Below are positions 51,360 through 62,150 of a DNA stretch of 64,000 bases, piece after piece (position 1 is the first letter of the stretch; each line of letters opens with the position of its first letter). The DNA is from Lentinus brumalis (Eukaryota > Basidiomycota > Agaricomycetes > Polyporales > Polyporaceae). The translations under genes and the position numbers were made by a program. The stretch covers positions 1,736,001 through 1,800,000 of the forward strand of contig MARA01000003.1 in NCBI GenBank assembly GCA_001792895.1. Reading direction: 5' to 3'. The notes below the pieces were generated by a model. That model saw only the letters and a program-made list of their open reading frames with translations. It made no database searches and was not told the origin of the DNA.

Positions 51360-51760
51360 GTAGAGATCAGACCTTAGAGGCAGGGGTCCGAGGTGTGACA
51401 CCTAGCAATAGGGTCTGAGATAGCGGCAGCAGACCCAAGGAGGTGTGAGCAGCAAAAATTGCCAACTTTGGGCATCTACTGTACCATTTCAATCAATTCA
51501 GCCTGTCACAGTTACACCCGGATTCGGGAAACATCACCAATAATTTTCTTTCGATTTATCGGATTTTCTGAGAATTTTTGAAACAATAAAAAAGTTACAT
51601 GTTGGCCGAATTAATTGAAATGGTACAGTATATGCCCAAAGCTGGCCTACTTTGTGCTGTCACAGGCAGCAGAAGCCTTGGTGACCTGTGACAGGGCCAA
51701 AAATTAGCAGCAGAAATCAGCCTTGTGATGTGTGATGCGCTGCTAAGGTCTGGTCTCTAC
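51360..51760. repeat. 400-bp fold-back element interrupted at its centre
   Basis: GTAGAGATCAGACCTTAG at 51360 is matched inverted by CTAAGGTCTGGTCTCTAC ending at 51760. Inner arms (ACTTTGGGCAT / ATGCCCAAAGC) match again next to the central MITE. No open frame inside. Confidence 0.7.
51479..51628. mobile_element. 150-bp MITE, CTGTACCATTT family, copy 2
   Basis: Begins CTGTACCATTTCAAT and ends ATTGAAATGGTACAG, flanked by TA on both sides (51477-51478, 51629-51630). The inside differs from copy 1. It sits at the centre of the fold-back element. Confidence 0.8.
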
Positions 51761-51916
51761 GGTATAATACTTATAGCAAGGCCCTCCAGGCAGACCTGGG
51801 CTATTGCAATGTTGGACATGTAACTAATATTGATAGTATGATTACTAAGTATACTATCACTCTATTACTTGGTAATACAAGTACTCAGGCTGAATGATCT
51901 TGACCAGTTGTGAATC

Positions 51917-52258
51917 TTGAGACAGAAGTCAGGCCTTCGACCCTCCTTCAGCATGCTGCGCAAACTAGACAGGTATTCTATGTGTAAGATGAGTCTGGTC
52001 ACCCTAATAATGTTCAATATTGCAATGGGTCCTGCAGCGGCTGTGACATCATTCTTGTGTTGGTGGCATGGCCTACCCCGATTGCCAGATGTAAGAGAGG
52101 CAAGATGTGCTGATGTGGTGCTGAAAGGTGTGGTACACAACCATTCAGCTTGGATGGTTAAATACACAGCAGAAACACCACCTGAGTCCCAAGCAAACAA
52201 GGTGTACCAAGGAAATACAATTGGAGTATACCAGACCACAGCCAATACCAATGCATAA
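51917..52258 (+). pseudogene. Unrecognised 113-codon open frame
   Basis: The frame contains SFLCWWHGLPRLPDV and NKVYQGNTIGVYQTT, which look protein-like, but the first third looks random. No domain recognised. It could be a captured gene fragment in the transposon island. Confidence 0.25.
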
Positions 52259-52289
52259 CAATCAAGAACAAGTGATGACATGCAACAGA

Positions 52290-52600
52290 TTATAACAAGT
52301 GATAACGAGCAATCATAAGTGAAAATGAGCAATAACCAGCAATAACGGGTGAAAAGGAGCAATAACGAGTGAAAAGGGGCAATAATGAGTGGAAACAAGC
52401 AATAGCGAGCAATGATGAGTGATAACAAGCAATTACGAGTGAAAACGAGCAATAGTGAGCAATGATGAGTGATAACAAGCAATGATGAGCAATAATGGTG
52501 AGTGATAACAAGCAATAATAATGAGTGATAACAAGCAATAATGAGTGATGACATGCAACATATTATAACGAGCAATAACAAGTGATAACGAGTGATTGCC
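52290..52600. repeat. AT-rich minisatellite, GAGCAATAA / GAGTGATAACAAGC units
   Basis: About 300 bases of imperfect units of 9-12 bases alternating GAGCAATAAC, GAGTGAAAAG and GAGTGATAACAAGC. The irregular period makes the minus-strand frame a run of Ile/His/Leu/Ser codons, which is not evidence of a gene. Confidence 0.85.
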
Positions 52601-53189
52601 ACAAAGGGCACATGAAAAAGATGACATCAGCAAGAGCAACACATAAGGCAGGGAGATTCACAAATGCACCATTAGCACATGCTTCACCCGATGAAGCTAC
52701 CACAGATGATCCACCATCTAACGGAGGGTCTACTGAACATCCAGTCAGCGACTAGGCCGTGTAGAGCAGGCTGAAGCACTCACTGTGTGTGTCCATGGAA
52801 GAGCCTGCAGTCTGTTGAGGTTCTGCATGTACTACACATGAGCAATATATTCAGAGAGAAATACAACAGACGAACCTAGGCCCCCCCAACCTCGATATAT
52901 GATGACAAACCATCAGCACCGATGTTGTGACACGGCCCTGCAAAAATGACATGAGCCATCATCCAGGAGAGAATTCAAGACAGGAAATGGATATACCCAA
53001 CGTGGCAGACATCGAAACCATATGATTATCCATGGACATTGACGACTGAGCAATTACTCCTACGGGTCTATCAGTTTGCATGGGGGAATAGCCCCGTGCA
53101 ACCTGCAGGAATGGACACAGAATGGATGCACCTCCTGAGGACCTCCTTCGGACAGTGGGACAGATTGTGCAAGAGCTAGGTAGCATCGG

Positions 53190-54560
53190 CATGGTATAGA
53201 CAAGGAAAGAATGGGAATGGTGGTGCCCTCAGTTCACACCATATATACGGAGACTGTGGGAATTGTGTTCAACAAGATCATCAGCGTAATCATCATTGCA
53301 ACGAGTCACAGTGTTACTGCATGCGTGCATGATGTGATGGGCACTTGCAGCATAATAAAAAAAATATTTAATTCTTGCATACAAGAACCTGTTCTATTTC
53401 ATAGCCCAGGAATGTTTCTGAGAGTGCTCATGAGGCATGTAGCTATAGAGTGTTCACCAAGGGGTATCATGAGCTCTTCTGGCTACATATACAAGAAGCT
53501 CACTTCTCTATTCATAGTTTGCCTCTCATAGTTTGCCTCCTATGTCAACCTTTCTGCTCAGTGTTTGGCCTGAAGGATATTTGTACACTGAAGAAACTTA
53601 TTAAGAAGGTGTTTGTCACCATGTCCATTCAAGTATTCGACATGACCATGGCCTCCAAACATCACATATCCCCCCTCCAGGTCATCACTTGCCACATCTT
53701 CCAGCTCCCGATGAGTAACATGCCAACTCTCTGGTCTCCTCTTCGATGAAGATATCAATGGCAGCAGCTAGCAAGAACTCAGTTCTCCTATGACATATGG
53801 CTCAATACCTATACACACTACCAGGATAAGGGCACAACTGGTCTGCTGGCATGACTGGGGTCCAGATGTGGTCTGCTGGCTGCCTGGCCATGAGGTGAGG
53901 GACCTTGAGGCGCTTGACCGGTACCTCAAGGAGAACTCCAAACCTAGATAGTGTGTGTTGCGTGCATTCTCCTGCTTGCGCTGACTTTTTTCTTTACATC
54001 TCACTCGTTCCTCGCATTTACTGTACAAACATTCCCGCTTTGACCCCAGTCAATTTTCTTGAAGGTGGGCGAGTGTAAGCCTGGCAGCTTACGCCACCTG
54101 CATCTATCTTATTTGTTCTTGTGTATCTCTGGTGCTGCACATGCATATACTTCTGTGAACCTTTGTTGTGTCCTCCTTACTCTTTCCCCAGATGCAACCA
54201 GGTACACCCCCGCATCTCTGTGCATCTCTGCTTGTAGATACATCATCACACATGTACTTACTCTTTCCCTGGATGCAACCAGGATCTGTTCTAAAATCTG
54301 TCTTCTGAGTGTTCCTAGTTACACTGGGCTTCCACTCACCCACTCCTGCCCTTTGATACTGCTGGCTGTACTTCATCCATCTCTCTCATGTTTCTAACCA
54401 GGTAAAGCTGGTGGACAAGCAGTACTTCATGCGTAAGGACTTTGAGGTTACAGATCCAGCAGCCAAGGAGCTCATAGAGAAGACTTTGGTGGGAGTGGGC
54501 CATTTCTGGCAAGGTACGATTGATGAGTTTGGGGAAAAATCTATGAATGATAGTGCTTGA
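53190..54560 (+). pseudogene. Plus-strand coding fragments of an unidentified element
   Basis: Three separated protein-like stretches share the strand: KEWEWWCPQFTPYIRRLWEL near 53200, WHDWGPDVVCWLPGHEVRDL then EALDRYLKENSKPR near 53850-53950, and VDKQYFMRKDFEVTDPAAKE then ELIEKTLVGVGHFWQ near 54410-54520. Between them the frames are full of stops. A transposon or captured host gene is possible; family not recognised. Confidence 0.35.
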
Positions 54561-54609
54561 GTCTTGAAGTTGTATAAGTATGTATATTATGAAAGTAGAG
54601 AGAATGAAA

Positions 54610-55351
54610 TCACAATTTGGTATATAGTAGCATTGCCATAACATAGTCACCTGCAGATTGTAACTTCTTATGCCTATAGTTCACAATATTGTCATAGCAG
54701 ACAACCTTGCCACCATTAGCTGTGCCATCATGATACCAAATTCCACCTGATTTATCAATGATACAGCAAACAAAGTGACTTGGCTTATAATAAATGATGC
54801 CACATAGACAGTACATCTGTGTACATTGTCCCAAAATAATCTGTCTTTCAATGTCCATCTTGTCCCTAGCAATGAATGCCACTATTGGGAAGTGTCTCAT
54901 AGTTCACCACTTTTTGGTACTTTGACCCTAAGAGTTGCATGCACTAATGCATAGAAATCTGTCAGTTCGGAGCCCTTGGCCCCTAGATCCACATCCTTGG
55001 TACTGAGTTTGTCTCTGAAATTATTTCTGACCGCAGACAAAGTGAGAGGGCTATCTGCTTTACCTGCTTCTCTGAACATAATACTAAGAAATCCCAATGT
55101 ATCACTTTGTATAGCTACATTAGCTTCCCAACTCTCTTTGCAGTCTTCATACAGTACAAGCAGTATTACCAGAATACATATGCACAGCTGTAATTAACAC
55201 TATCCCATTGGAAACCTCGGAAGCTTTGACCTGCTGGAGGTTGAGAAGCCTTGATTCTCTTGACTTTTCTCTCCGAATGGTATTTCAGTTCTGATGTTTG
55301 GCTATCATCTGCAACATCATCAAACTTGTGTTTTTCCTGTAGTATCGCCAA
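54610..55351 (-). pseudogene. Helitron internal peptidase-like domain, broken
   Basis: FQWDSVNYSCAYVFW (expected catalytic Cys), then ADSPLTLSAVRNNFRDKL, GAKGSELTDFYALVHATL, and finally HFVCCIIDKSGGIWYHDGTA followed by GDYVMAMLLYTKL. The pattern resembles a C19-like ubiquitin peptidase fold that I recall, from general knowledge, inside some fungal Helitron proteins. The usual His before the IIDK strand is present as SHFVC. Two frame breaks lie between the blocks. Confidence 0.55.
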
Positions 55352-56189
55352 TCTTGTTCAATACCTGTGAACCTTTGGCAGATATCAATGATATGGTATC
55401 ATATTTTATGGACTTATTTTTCTGTGCTTTTGGTTGATTATATACTTTGGGTTCTTTTGGCTTTTCAATTACAGTCCATGAAGTATCTTTTACAGGCTTG
55501 TCAATGCAAGGGGGTATAATGTCACCGGTGATGAGACATTGGTCATCTTGAATTGATATACGGTCAGACTTATGTGAGGCAACAGTCCAACCAGTTACAA
55601 CAAATCAGTCACACTCGGATAAGTAAATGGTGTAGAATCTGTAGCATTCCGATCTGCTTGCGAAGGGATTTCTGTCCACTCATATTGGAAATTATGTCAC
55701 ACACTTTTGTAAAAACCATACTTCTTCCCCTCCGTTCTCCACAATTTTTGTACCATTGCATAGCTACACCTCTAGTGGTTACAGGAACATTGTTGCCGAG
55801 GTAGTCTGGCATGAACTACGCAAATGACAAGGCAGACAGTGGTAGGTATCGGAAGTGAAATGGTTGCTATAAAGGGCAAGAGCAGGAAAGAAAGCACCGG
55901 AGAAACTACGGCAGACGGAAGCGCGAGGAGGCAAGCACCGGGGAGTGGTGGGATATCTCTTTGTCATTTAAAGGAGAACAAAGAGGAGGACATACATAGA
56001 AATGATTTCCCTGTGACAGAAGAGCTTAGGCAAGTATACACACCAGAAATCAGCGCGATCAGACGAGTGGAAGGGGGGTTTTCCAAAAGTTGATGACTGA
56101 TGCTTCATCGGCATTGACCAAATCACTATCTCCTGTGACATTGCCCCGTTTTGCCTTGTCAATTGGGAAGGGATGGTTGGATGCCCACT

Positions 56190-56465
56190 TCAAGGCATCA
56201 TGAGTTGCTGCAGGGGTGAAGCATTGTGCTTAAAAACCTTTTGGACTGATTGAAACATAACAAGGGTCTTCAATGGTGTTTTAGTTATATAGTCAGCAAC
56301 ATAGGCAATTGCAGATTTGATTGCAGTACCTGATAGCAGACTTGTGACATAATGATTGCAGCACATGAGACATGACATTGCAGGAGTGAAAGTGTTCAAT
56401 TATGGCTCTTCTTTCTTCATTATAAGGGCTCAAGTCTCTCAATCAACCTGAGTAGACGCAAATGT
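56190..56465 (-). pseudogene. Helitron Rep region, segment after the solo LTR
   Basis: The frame contains three stops within ALIMKKEEP*LNTFTPAM and its upstream QVD*ET*. It continues LLSGTAIKSAIAYVADYITK and KTLVMFQSVQKVF. This is typical of the segment following the HUH domain of fungal Helitron proteins. The stops sit where C-to-T changes of sense codons would put them. Confidence 0.7.
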
Positions 56466-56470
56466 TTGAC

Positions 56471-57233
56471 TGTTACATTCCATGCCCACAAGTCACCAAC
56501 TCCGGTCCGAACCCACTCCGGACTCCGCAACTCCGGTTCATTCATACATGTGTTACTATCCTCGATCACTTCACCCCTTATCGTCTTCTTACTTGACCCG
56601 GACTCCGGACCATCTGATTCCGCTTGCATCCGCCTCCGTGATCAGACTCCGCCTGCTCCCGTTATTTGATCATCTTCGATTGTATCCGCCCTTCATTCGA
56701 TCTTACTATACATTGTATTGGCTGATCATCTGCTTCCGCCTGACTCCGACTCCGTACCTCCTTTACTTATGTCTTGGCTACTCCTCTTCGGACTTTCGGA
56801 CTTTACTATATAAGCCTCCTTGTAGCCACACTTAGACTTCAGTTCTGATATCTCGTTACACTCCCCGTTACGACTCTGAGCTCAATCTATTCTGTTCGCT
56901 CTCTCTCAACGTCCGATCCTTCCGACCGGACTTCTGACCTCCGACCTCCAACCTCCGACTCCGACTCCGACTTCTGCTTGACTTCTTATCTCTGGCTTGA
57001 CTTCTCTCTTGCTTGGTATTATCTCTTGCTTATCTTCTTACTCGTTGCTTGCTCAGGTATAAACCCCGATTCTCTTGTCCGTCTTAAATTGAAGACCTTT
57101 GTGGATCCTCAAGGCGTTGATCAATAGCTTCGCCGAAGTCTTCACCCCCAGCGCGTCTCGTTCTGGACTTCGTAACTCCGTAACTCCGTCCGGACTCTCA
57201 CTGAACGTTGTCCCGGCATGCACGGTCTTAACA
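56471..57233 (+). mobile_element. 763-bp solo LTR with TTGAC target duplication
   Basis: Starts TGTTACATTCC and ends GGTCTTAACA, giving the inverted ends TGTTA/TAACA. The five bases TTGAC are repeated exactly at 56466-56470 and 57234-57238. ACTATATAAG at 56805-56814 looks like the LTR promoter, giving the plus orientation. The body is rich in CTCCG repeats. Removing the insert and one TTGAC rejoins the Helitron frame (CKAHFLCQ to TFASTQVD). No internal retrotransposon genes remain. Confidence 0.92.
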
Positions 57234-57238
57234 TTGAC

Positions 57239-59443
57239 ACAGAAAGTGTGCTTTACAGATACCTGCGACTGGATCTGTATATCCCCTACTATCAGACTCT
57301 TGCATCCCAGTATTTTAAGCACCCTTGGCTGCTTTGGTGAATTTGCTTTGGGTGTCACACCTATGAACATTGGACAAATATCTCATTTACTTCTTCAATA
57401 TAATCTTCTTTCCAAAGCTCATGATCCAGGCATGCATTGCAGTTGGATGCATGTATATGGTCACATTTGGGTGGTGGCGGCTTGGTATATATAGAGGATT
57501 AGTTTTCAGTTTGTCTATTTCAGCACCTACAGTGTTCATGGTGCCTGTGCTAAACTCACCTTGATGCACACTTTCCCAGTATTCTACCATGGCTTGTTGA
57601 AAGTTGGAATGTGGGTCCATGATACGATCTTGAATCTCTTGTGATGTAAGTGAATTTTGAATCTGTAGAAGCAGATGTAAATGCAACATCAATCTACCTT
57701 GTTGCTCAACTGTACCATAATAGCTAGAGGTTTCACCACACAGGCCTGGATGGTCCAGCCCTACCCCAGAACATGAATTATAAATAGATTGACCATCACT
57801 TTGAAGAATCTGGCATTTGCCACAGGATTATTGGCAATCAATTTGAGTGGTTCATCTTGATTTTTAAACTTGGGGACAAAAGATTGATTAGTAGCCACAT
57901 AGTACAAAGCCACTGGGTGCCTGACATCAGCAGGTGCAGATGTAACAAACCATGATGGTGCTCCAAGATATGCCACCAATGACCAGATCTCATTATACAT
58001 ATATTTCTTACTAGTAATTAATCCCAGGACCTTGTAAGCCACATGGTCAAGGTCATTGAGAACCTTGAAGCATGCCTTTTCATCATCAGTTTCTGGCCTG
58101 ACTGGGCCAGTCTTCAACTTCTGAACAATATTGGTGAGAGTTTCAGCCTTGATATTCAGCAACCGGTTGGCTATATCTTCGAATTTGCTCTTGTCAGCCA
58201 AGATATACCCACCTGTGGTGGACTTTTTGATCTGTTCATGGTTAAGTGCTACCAGTGGAAATAATGGTTCTAGCTGGAAACACTTATCATGGTACATCAA
58301 CAGTTGTTGTTTGCGTTGCTCTTCAGATACTGGTTTCAGGCCGTGAATATTTTTTAGCCCTCCTAGTCCATATGGAAACAACCAAGGAAACATTTTCGGA
58401 TAGAGCTGAGGATTGTGATAGATACTTTCAGGTTGCTCTGCCTGCCCGATACCTAGTACCTTACCTCCACTCTTGAAATATTCCACTGCTCTGGCTGTAA
58501 TTTCATAACGACGATGCTTGCTCATGTGTTCCAAGTCAATGCCAGTAAGTCCATGAACCACAAATGGACAGTCGCCTTCCTCAGTACCCTAATTCTCCTC
58601 CTCATTGTTGACTGCAGTAGATTTAGGATCCTTGTTGCTGCCCATGCTTTGTGTAAAATTCACAACCACAGGAGGCTCGTCTTCTGGATATTCACTTAAA
58701 TTCTTGTACAAGATCTCCAGGTCTGCATAATCTGCATGATTAAGCTTAAGCCACTCCAGGCCTTGGATACTTTATTTCGCTGAACCAGCAAGGATGTTTG
58801 CTGGAATTTGTTTTGAGTTGGTACATTTGGGCCAATATACATGAATGTCAGCACTTCATCCAGCTCATCCCTAGATGGAGGTAAAGCTTTTGATATATCT
58901 TCGCCATTGGTAGTGAGTAGCTGACAATATTGGCTTTCATTTTTGACATACCTGACACATGGACCTTGACAATACAGAGATCAGCATTTTCTCTGTCCAT
59001 CTTAGGGCTCTTAATTCAGATGGAACCTCTCCAATCTGCAGGCCTTTCGCCAAACTATATGCTGGAATTTTTCCTTGCTGTAAGTCATCCATACAGTTCA
59101 TACATATATCGTTGCAATCAGAAAGACGCACAGGACCAGAGTGGCTACAAATGGAATCCTCAGCATTTCGCTGTTCAACTCGGGTCACAGGAGCATCTGT
59201 ATCAAAGGCCACAGTTTGAAGTTTGTGAAGTCAGGTCTTTGGGTTCAAAAGGCCACATACAGCACATTCTGACTCGAGAAAGTCCTTAACTTGAACAGCT
59301 CTAGCACATCCAGGTATGGCCTTATACAGCGCATCTTCGCTTAGTGGGATGGGAGGAAAGTTCACAGAAGAGGGTTTATTGCCAGTCTGCTTGATAGTCT
59401 TTGCTTTGGTACTGAGCTTCTTATTATCCCTCCATACTTGCAT
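57239..59443 (-). pseudogene. Helitron N-terminal and HUH Rep segments, broken
   Basis: From the N-terminal side: LYKAIPGCARAVQVKDFLES, ECAVCGLLNPK, DICMNCMDDLQQGKIPAYSL and IGEVPSELRALRWTEKMLIS (DUF6570 type). Then VHGLTGIDLEHMSKHRRYEI, QLYPKMFPWLFPYGLGG, GAPSWFVTSAPADVRHP and NPVANARFFKVMVNLFI (Helitron_like_N). After a one-base frameshift near 57765 comes SSYYGTVEQQGRLM with HLHLLL, the HUH metal-binding motif, and VEYWESVHQGEF. A TAG interrupts the acidic stretch near 58590. The order and motifs identify the family firmly; the protein is dead. Confidence 0.88.
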
Positions 59444-60061
59444 TTTTCTCTATCTTTCATGGGTGCCAAAGTTGTACATGCCAATACGCGCATGAATTAG
59501 GTGCAAGCAGAACAGTCATATTGCCTCAAAGCTATCATAATATTGTCTTTTGACATCTGCTCGTTGACTTGTGAGATTCCATGGCATTGCACTATATAAA
59601 GTAGTCGTGCCTTATTCAAATGAGAGTATACATGTTCTAATGGCATGTCAATGGCAATCATATCTTCAACTTGAGCCCACATTTTCTGCAGGATGTAAGA
59701 CATGTAAACATATCTTTGGCCATCGATAGGAGATCCCAATATGTTAATATGTTATACTTGCATAAATCAGTCAGAGACCAACAATGAGCCTTACAGTTGA
59801 CTGGAGGAAGCCGAGCACCTCCATACAAGGTATGTGCATGATTAGGAGGGGCCCCCTGCTTGCGAGGTTTGTGGTGAATATGATGGGTTTGGTAAATAGG
59901 CATTGCATCATAACATGGAAATCATGGGCATATGACATATTATGAAGGCATAACATCCTAATCCTACATGCAAGTAAGTATGGAGACCAGACAGAGTTAG
60001 GATCAGGTAACACGATGTGTGCCATAAATATGTCCTGCTTATAAGGCATAAACATGCACAT

Positions 60062-60183
60062 TTCTGTGAGGGCGGCTGTGGTGACCCTGCCCACAATGGG
60101 CACAAAACTTTCAATGAGGGTGTCTGTCATAACCCTGCCCACTAGGGGCACAGCACTTTCTGCAAAGGTGGCTATCATGACCA
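60062..60183. repeat. 48-base tandem repeat, 2.5 copies
   Basis: Units start at 60062, 60110 and 60158. They share GAGGGxGxCTGTxxTxACCCTGCCCAC. The period equals 16 codons, so the minus-strand frame shows a repeated VGRV(M/T)T motif. Confidence 0.8.
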
Positions 60184-60842
60184 TTTCATATACTGGCTCT
60201 GTAACAGATGCCAAACTTGGCAAGCAAACAAGCTGAATGCCACTAAAGGGCTAATGAGGTTGAATGAGCTGAGCAGTGAGATATATAGCAAAAAGGGCCC
60301 ATATAAACCCTAGGAATGATAGACAGGGCCGTTCATTGGGAGGGAAGATAAATTTTTTCATGCTGAGTGGATACCAAGGCGGAGCTTGACCATGGTTATA
60401 AAGAAGGACATGAGCATTAAGAAAAGTGAGCTGTGAACATTGAGACACGTGACAGTGCTTACACACACCATACTTACTTAATGTAGATGGGTATCCCTAA
60501 GGGATAAAGTTAAAGTGCACAATACCCTCCATTCATTGCAATGTACAATCAATATATTATGAAGTCCATGCAACAGCACAACTAGTACATTAACAGACCA
60601 CATACAGGCAGATGAGACAACAGGGAAACAGTAAGGACACGTACAGACAAGACAATAAGCATGAGGGGAGGGCATGACAAACGAGGACTCAATGTGTATA
60701 TACAGCAAGAAAACTGCAAATAGAGAACATGCTGGGCAATTAAAGAGATGCAAGAAGGACAACACCATACAAGTTCAGACCAAGGGCCTAAACAGCGCTG
60801 GAGAAGTTGTTCTTCTCAGTGCTAATCAGATAAGTAGATGTG

Positions 60843-62150
60843 CTAGCTATAGTACACCATGGCAATCTCCCCAAATTCGAGATCGCGCTCAAGACACTTG
60901 AGCAAGGTGACCTTGTCATGCTTGAAGACCTCCTTGATGCCGCAAGCAGCAAACAGATGATGAGCATCCCAGATGGCGACTGAATGAATACAATTGAGTT
61001 GATAAAAGTATACACAACAATCAATAGAACAATGCTTACTATCGTCATTGAATCTCCAGTGGTCCTGTCGCCCATGTCCAGAAGTGACTGGGATGGATGA
61101 GACTTGCTGCTGACTGCTTTGCCATGTCCTGGCTGCCTTAGGGGTGAAGCCCAACCCAGGGAGAATGCGAGCTGCATCAGAAGTTGTAAGTCCCATACTT
61201 GACTCAATGACACATGATTAACACACGTACCAGTAGTAATGTTTCTGCTGCTAGCAGAGGGACTCGGGTATGTACAAATTGGAAGTCCCTGGATCTTCTC
61301 CCCATTGCCAGCAGTCACCCCAAAGGTGCTGATTCCTTGCAGTCAAAGACATTACCAAGTAGCCCCAAGGCCCGTTTATTCTCACCCTGCAGCAGTCCCA
61401 ACAGGATCTGCTTGACCTGCTGATCACCTTTGGCAAATAATGTTGGTTGGTGGATGCTGCATGCAAAAACAGCTCCAATCGAGTAGCAAATTGCCCGCTG
61501 AGGGCCAATGGGAGTCTGAAAAGCTGTGACCTTGGCACTATATTCATAGAAAGATCCGCGACCAGGAGACTGGGAGAGATCCTGGCAGAGTTGACGACGA
61601 TGGGGCTGCCGTTCTTTGGATCATAAGCATAAAGAATCAAGTCCAGCAGCCTTCTAGTATCCATTATAATTAGTATATGGACATGCTGTCATCGGGAATC
61701 AATAACTTACTTGTGGTGCATCTGATAGTGCGCGAGATCCATGGTTCCCTCTCCCGGCATCATGGAATGAAAAGGATAGCTGCCGTAGTCGGGCACATGG
61801 GTTCTCTTCATGTATCAGCATCGGGTTAATTGACAGTAAAGAAATACTCACTTGAGAAGTGGCAAGTCCTTGTAGGTCTCCTGCAAGATGATCTCGAGAT
61901 CTGTGGCACATTTGTCAGAGAGATCAACACCAGGACCACATTCAATCTCGTCTGACGGCCCTATGGGGCTATTATCAATGTTGTTGTGATTGGGAACATG
62001 GTTGTCCAGATCCATGGCATCATCACTGTTCACTTGGCTGCATATTCCATCAGATTTGATGAATGTGACAACACAAATAAATACTTACCTCTCGGAGTCC
62101 CCAAAGTGCACCGAGCCGTAAACCTTCGCCTGCAGCTTGGAGGGCTGAGA
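60843..62150 (-). pseudogene. Decayed multi-exon gene of unknown function
   Basis: Several exons with good splice sites can be read. They are LQAKVYGSVHFGDSES near 62130-62090; DDAMDLDNHVPNHNNI with DLSDKCATDLEIILQE (61850-62030); GRGSFYEYSAKVTAFQ with RAICYSIGAVFACSIHQP and VKQILLGLLQGENKRALGLL (61320-61620); and GFTPKAARTWQSS with HGRQDHWRFNDD. The last exon (60979-60843) is IAIWDAHHLFAACGIKEVF to GEIAMVYYS. At least one frameshift is needed between blocks, and the 5' end was not found. The gene resembles hypothetical proteins scattered in basidiomycete genomes, which I cannot name. Confidence 0.5.

Larger units (their letters stand above)
54610..59740 (-). mobile_element. Decayed Helitron (rolling-circle transposon), split by a solo LTR
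   Basis: Successive minus-strand blocks match the order of basidiomycete Helitron proteins: an N-terminal Cys-rich DUF6570 region, a Helitron_like_N domain, an HUH replication motif and a peptidase-like domain. The PIF1-type helicase expected next, below 54.6 kb, was not found on either strand. Stops and frameshifts interrupt every block. The termini (5' TC, 3' hairpin and CTRR) were not located. Confidence 0.85.

Noticed and set aside
52290..52600. Repeat array considered as a CRISPR
   Set aside because: Units are 9-12 bases with no unique spacers, and the DNA is eukaryotic.
51865..52611. 248-codon minus-strand frame of Ile, Leu, His and Ser
   Set aside because: Translation of the minisatellite, not a protein.
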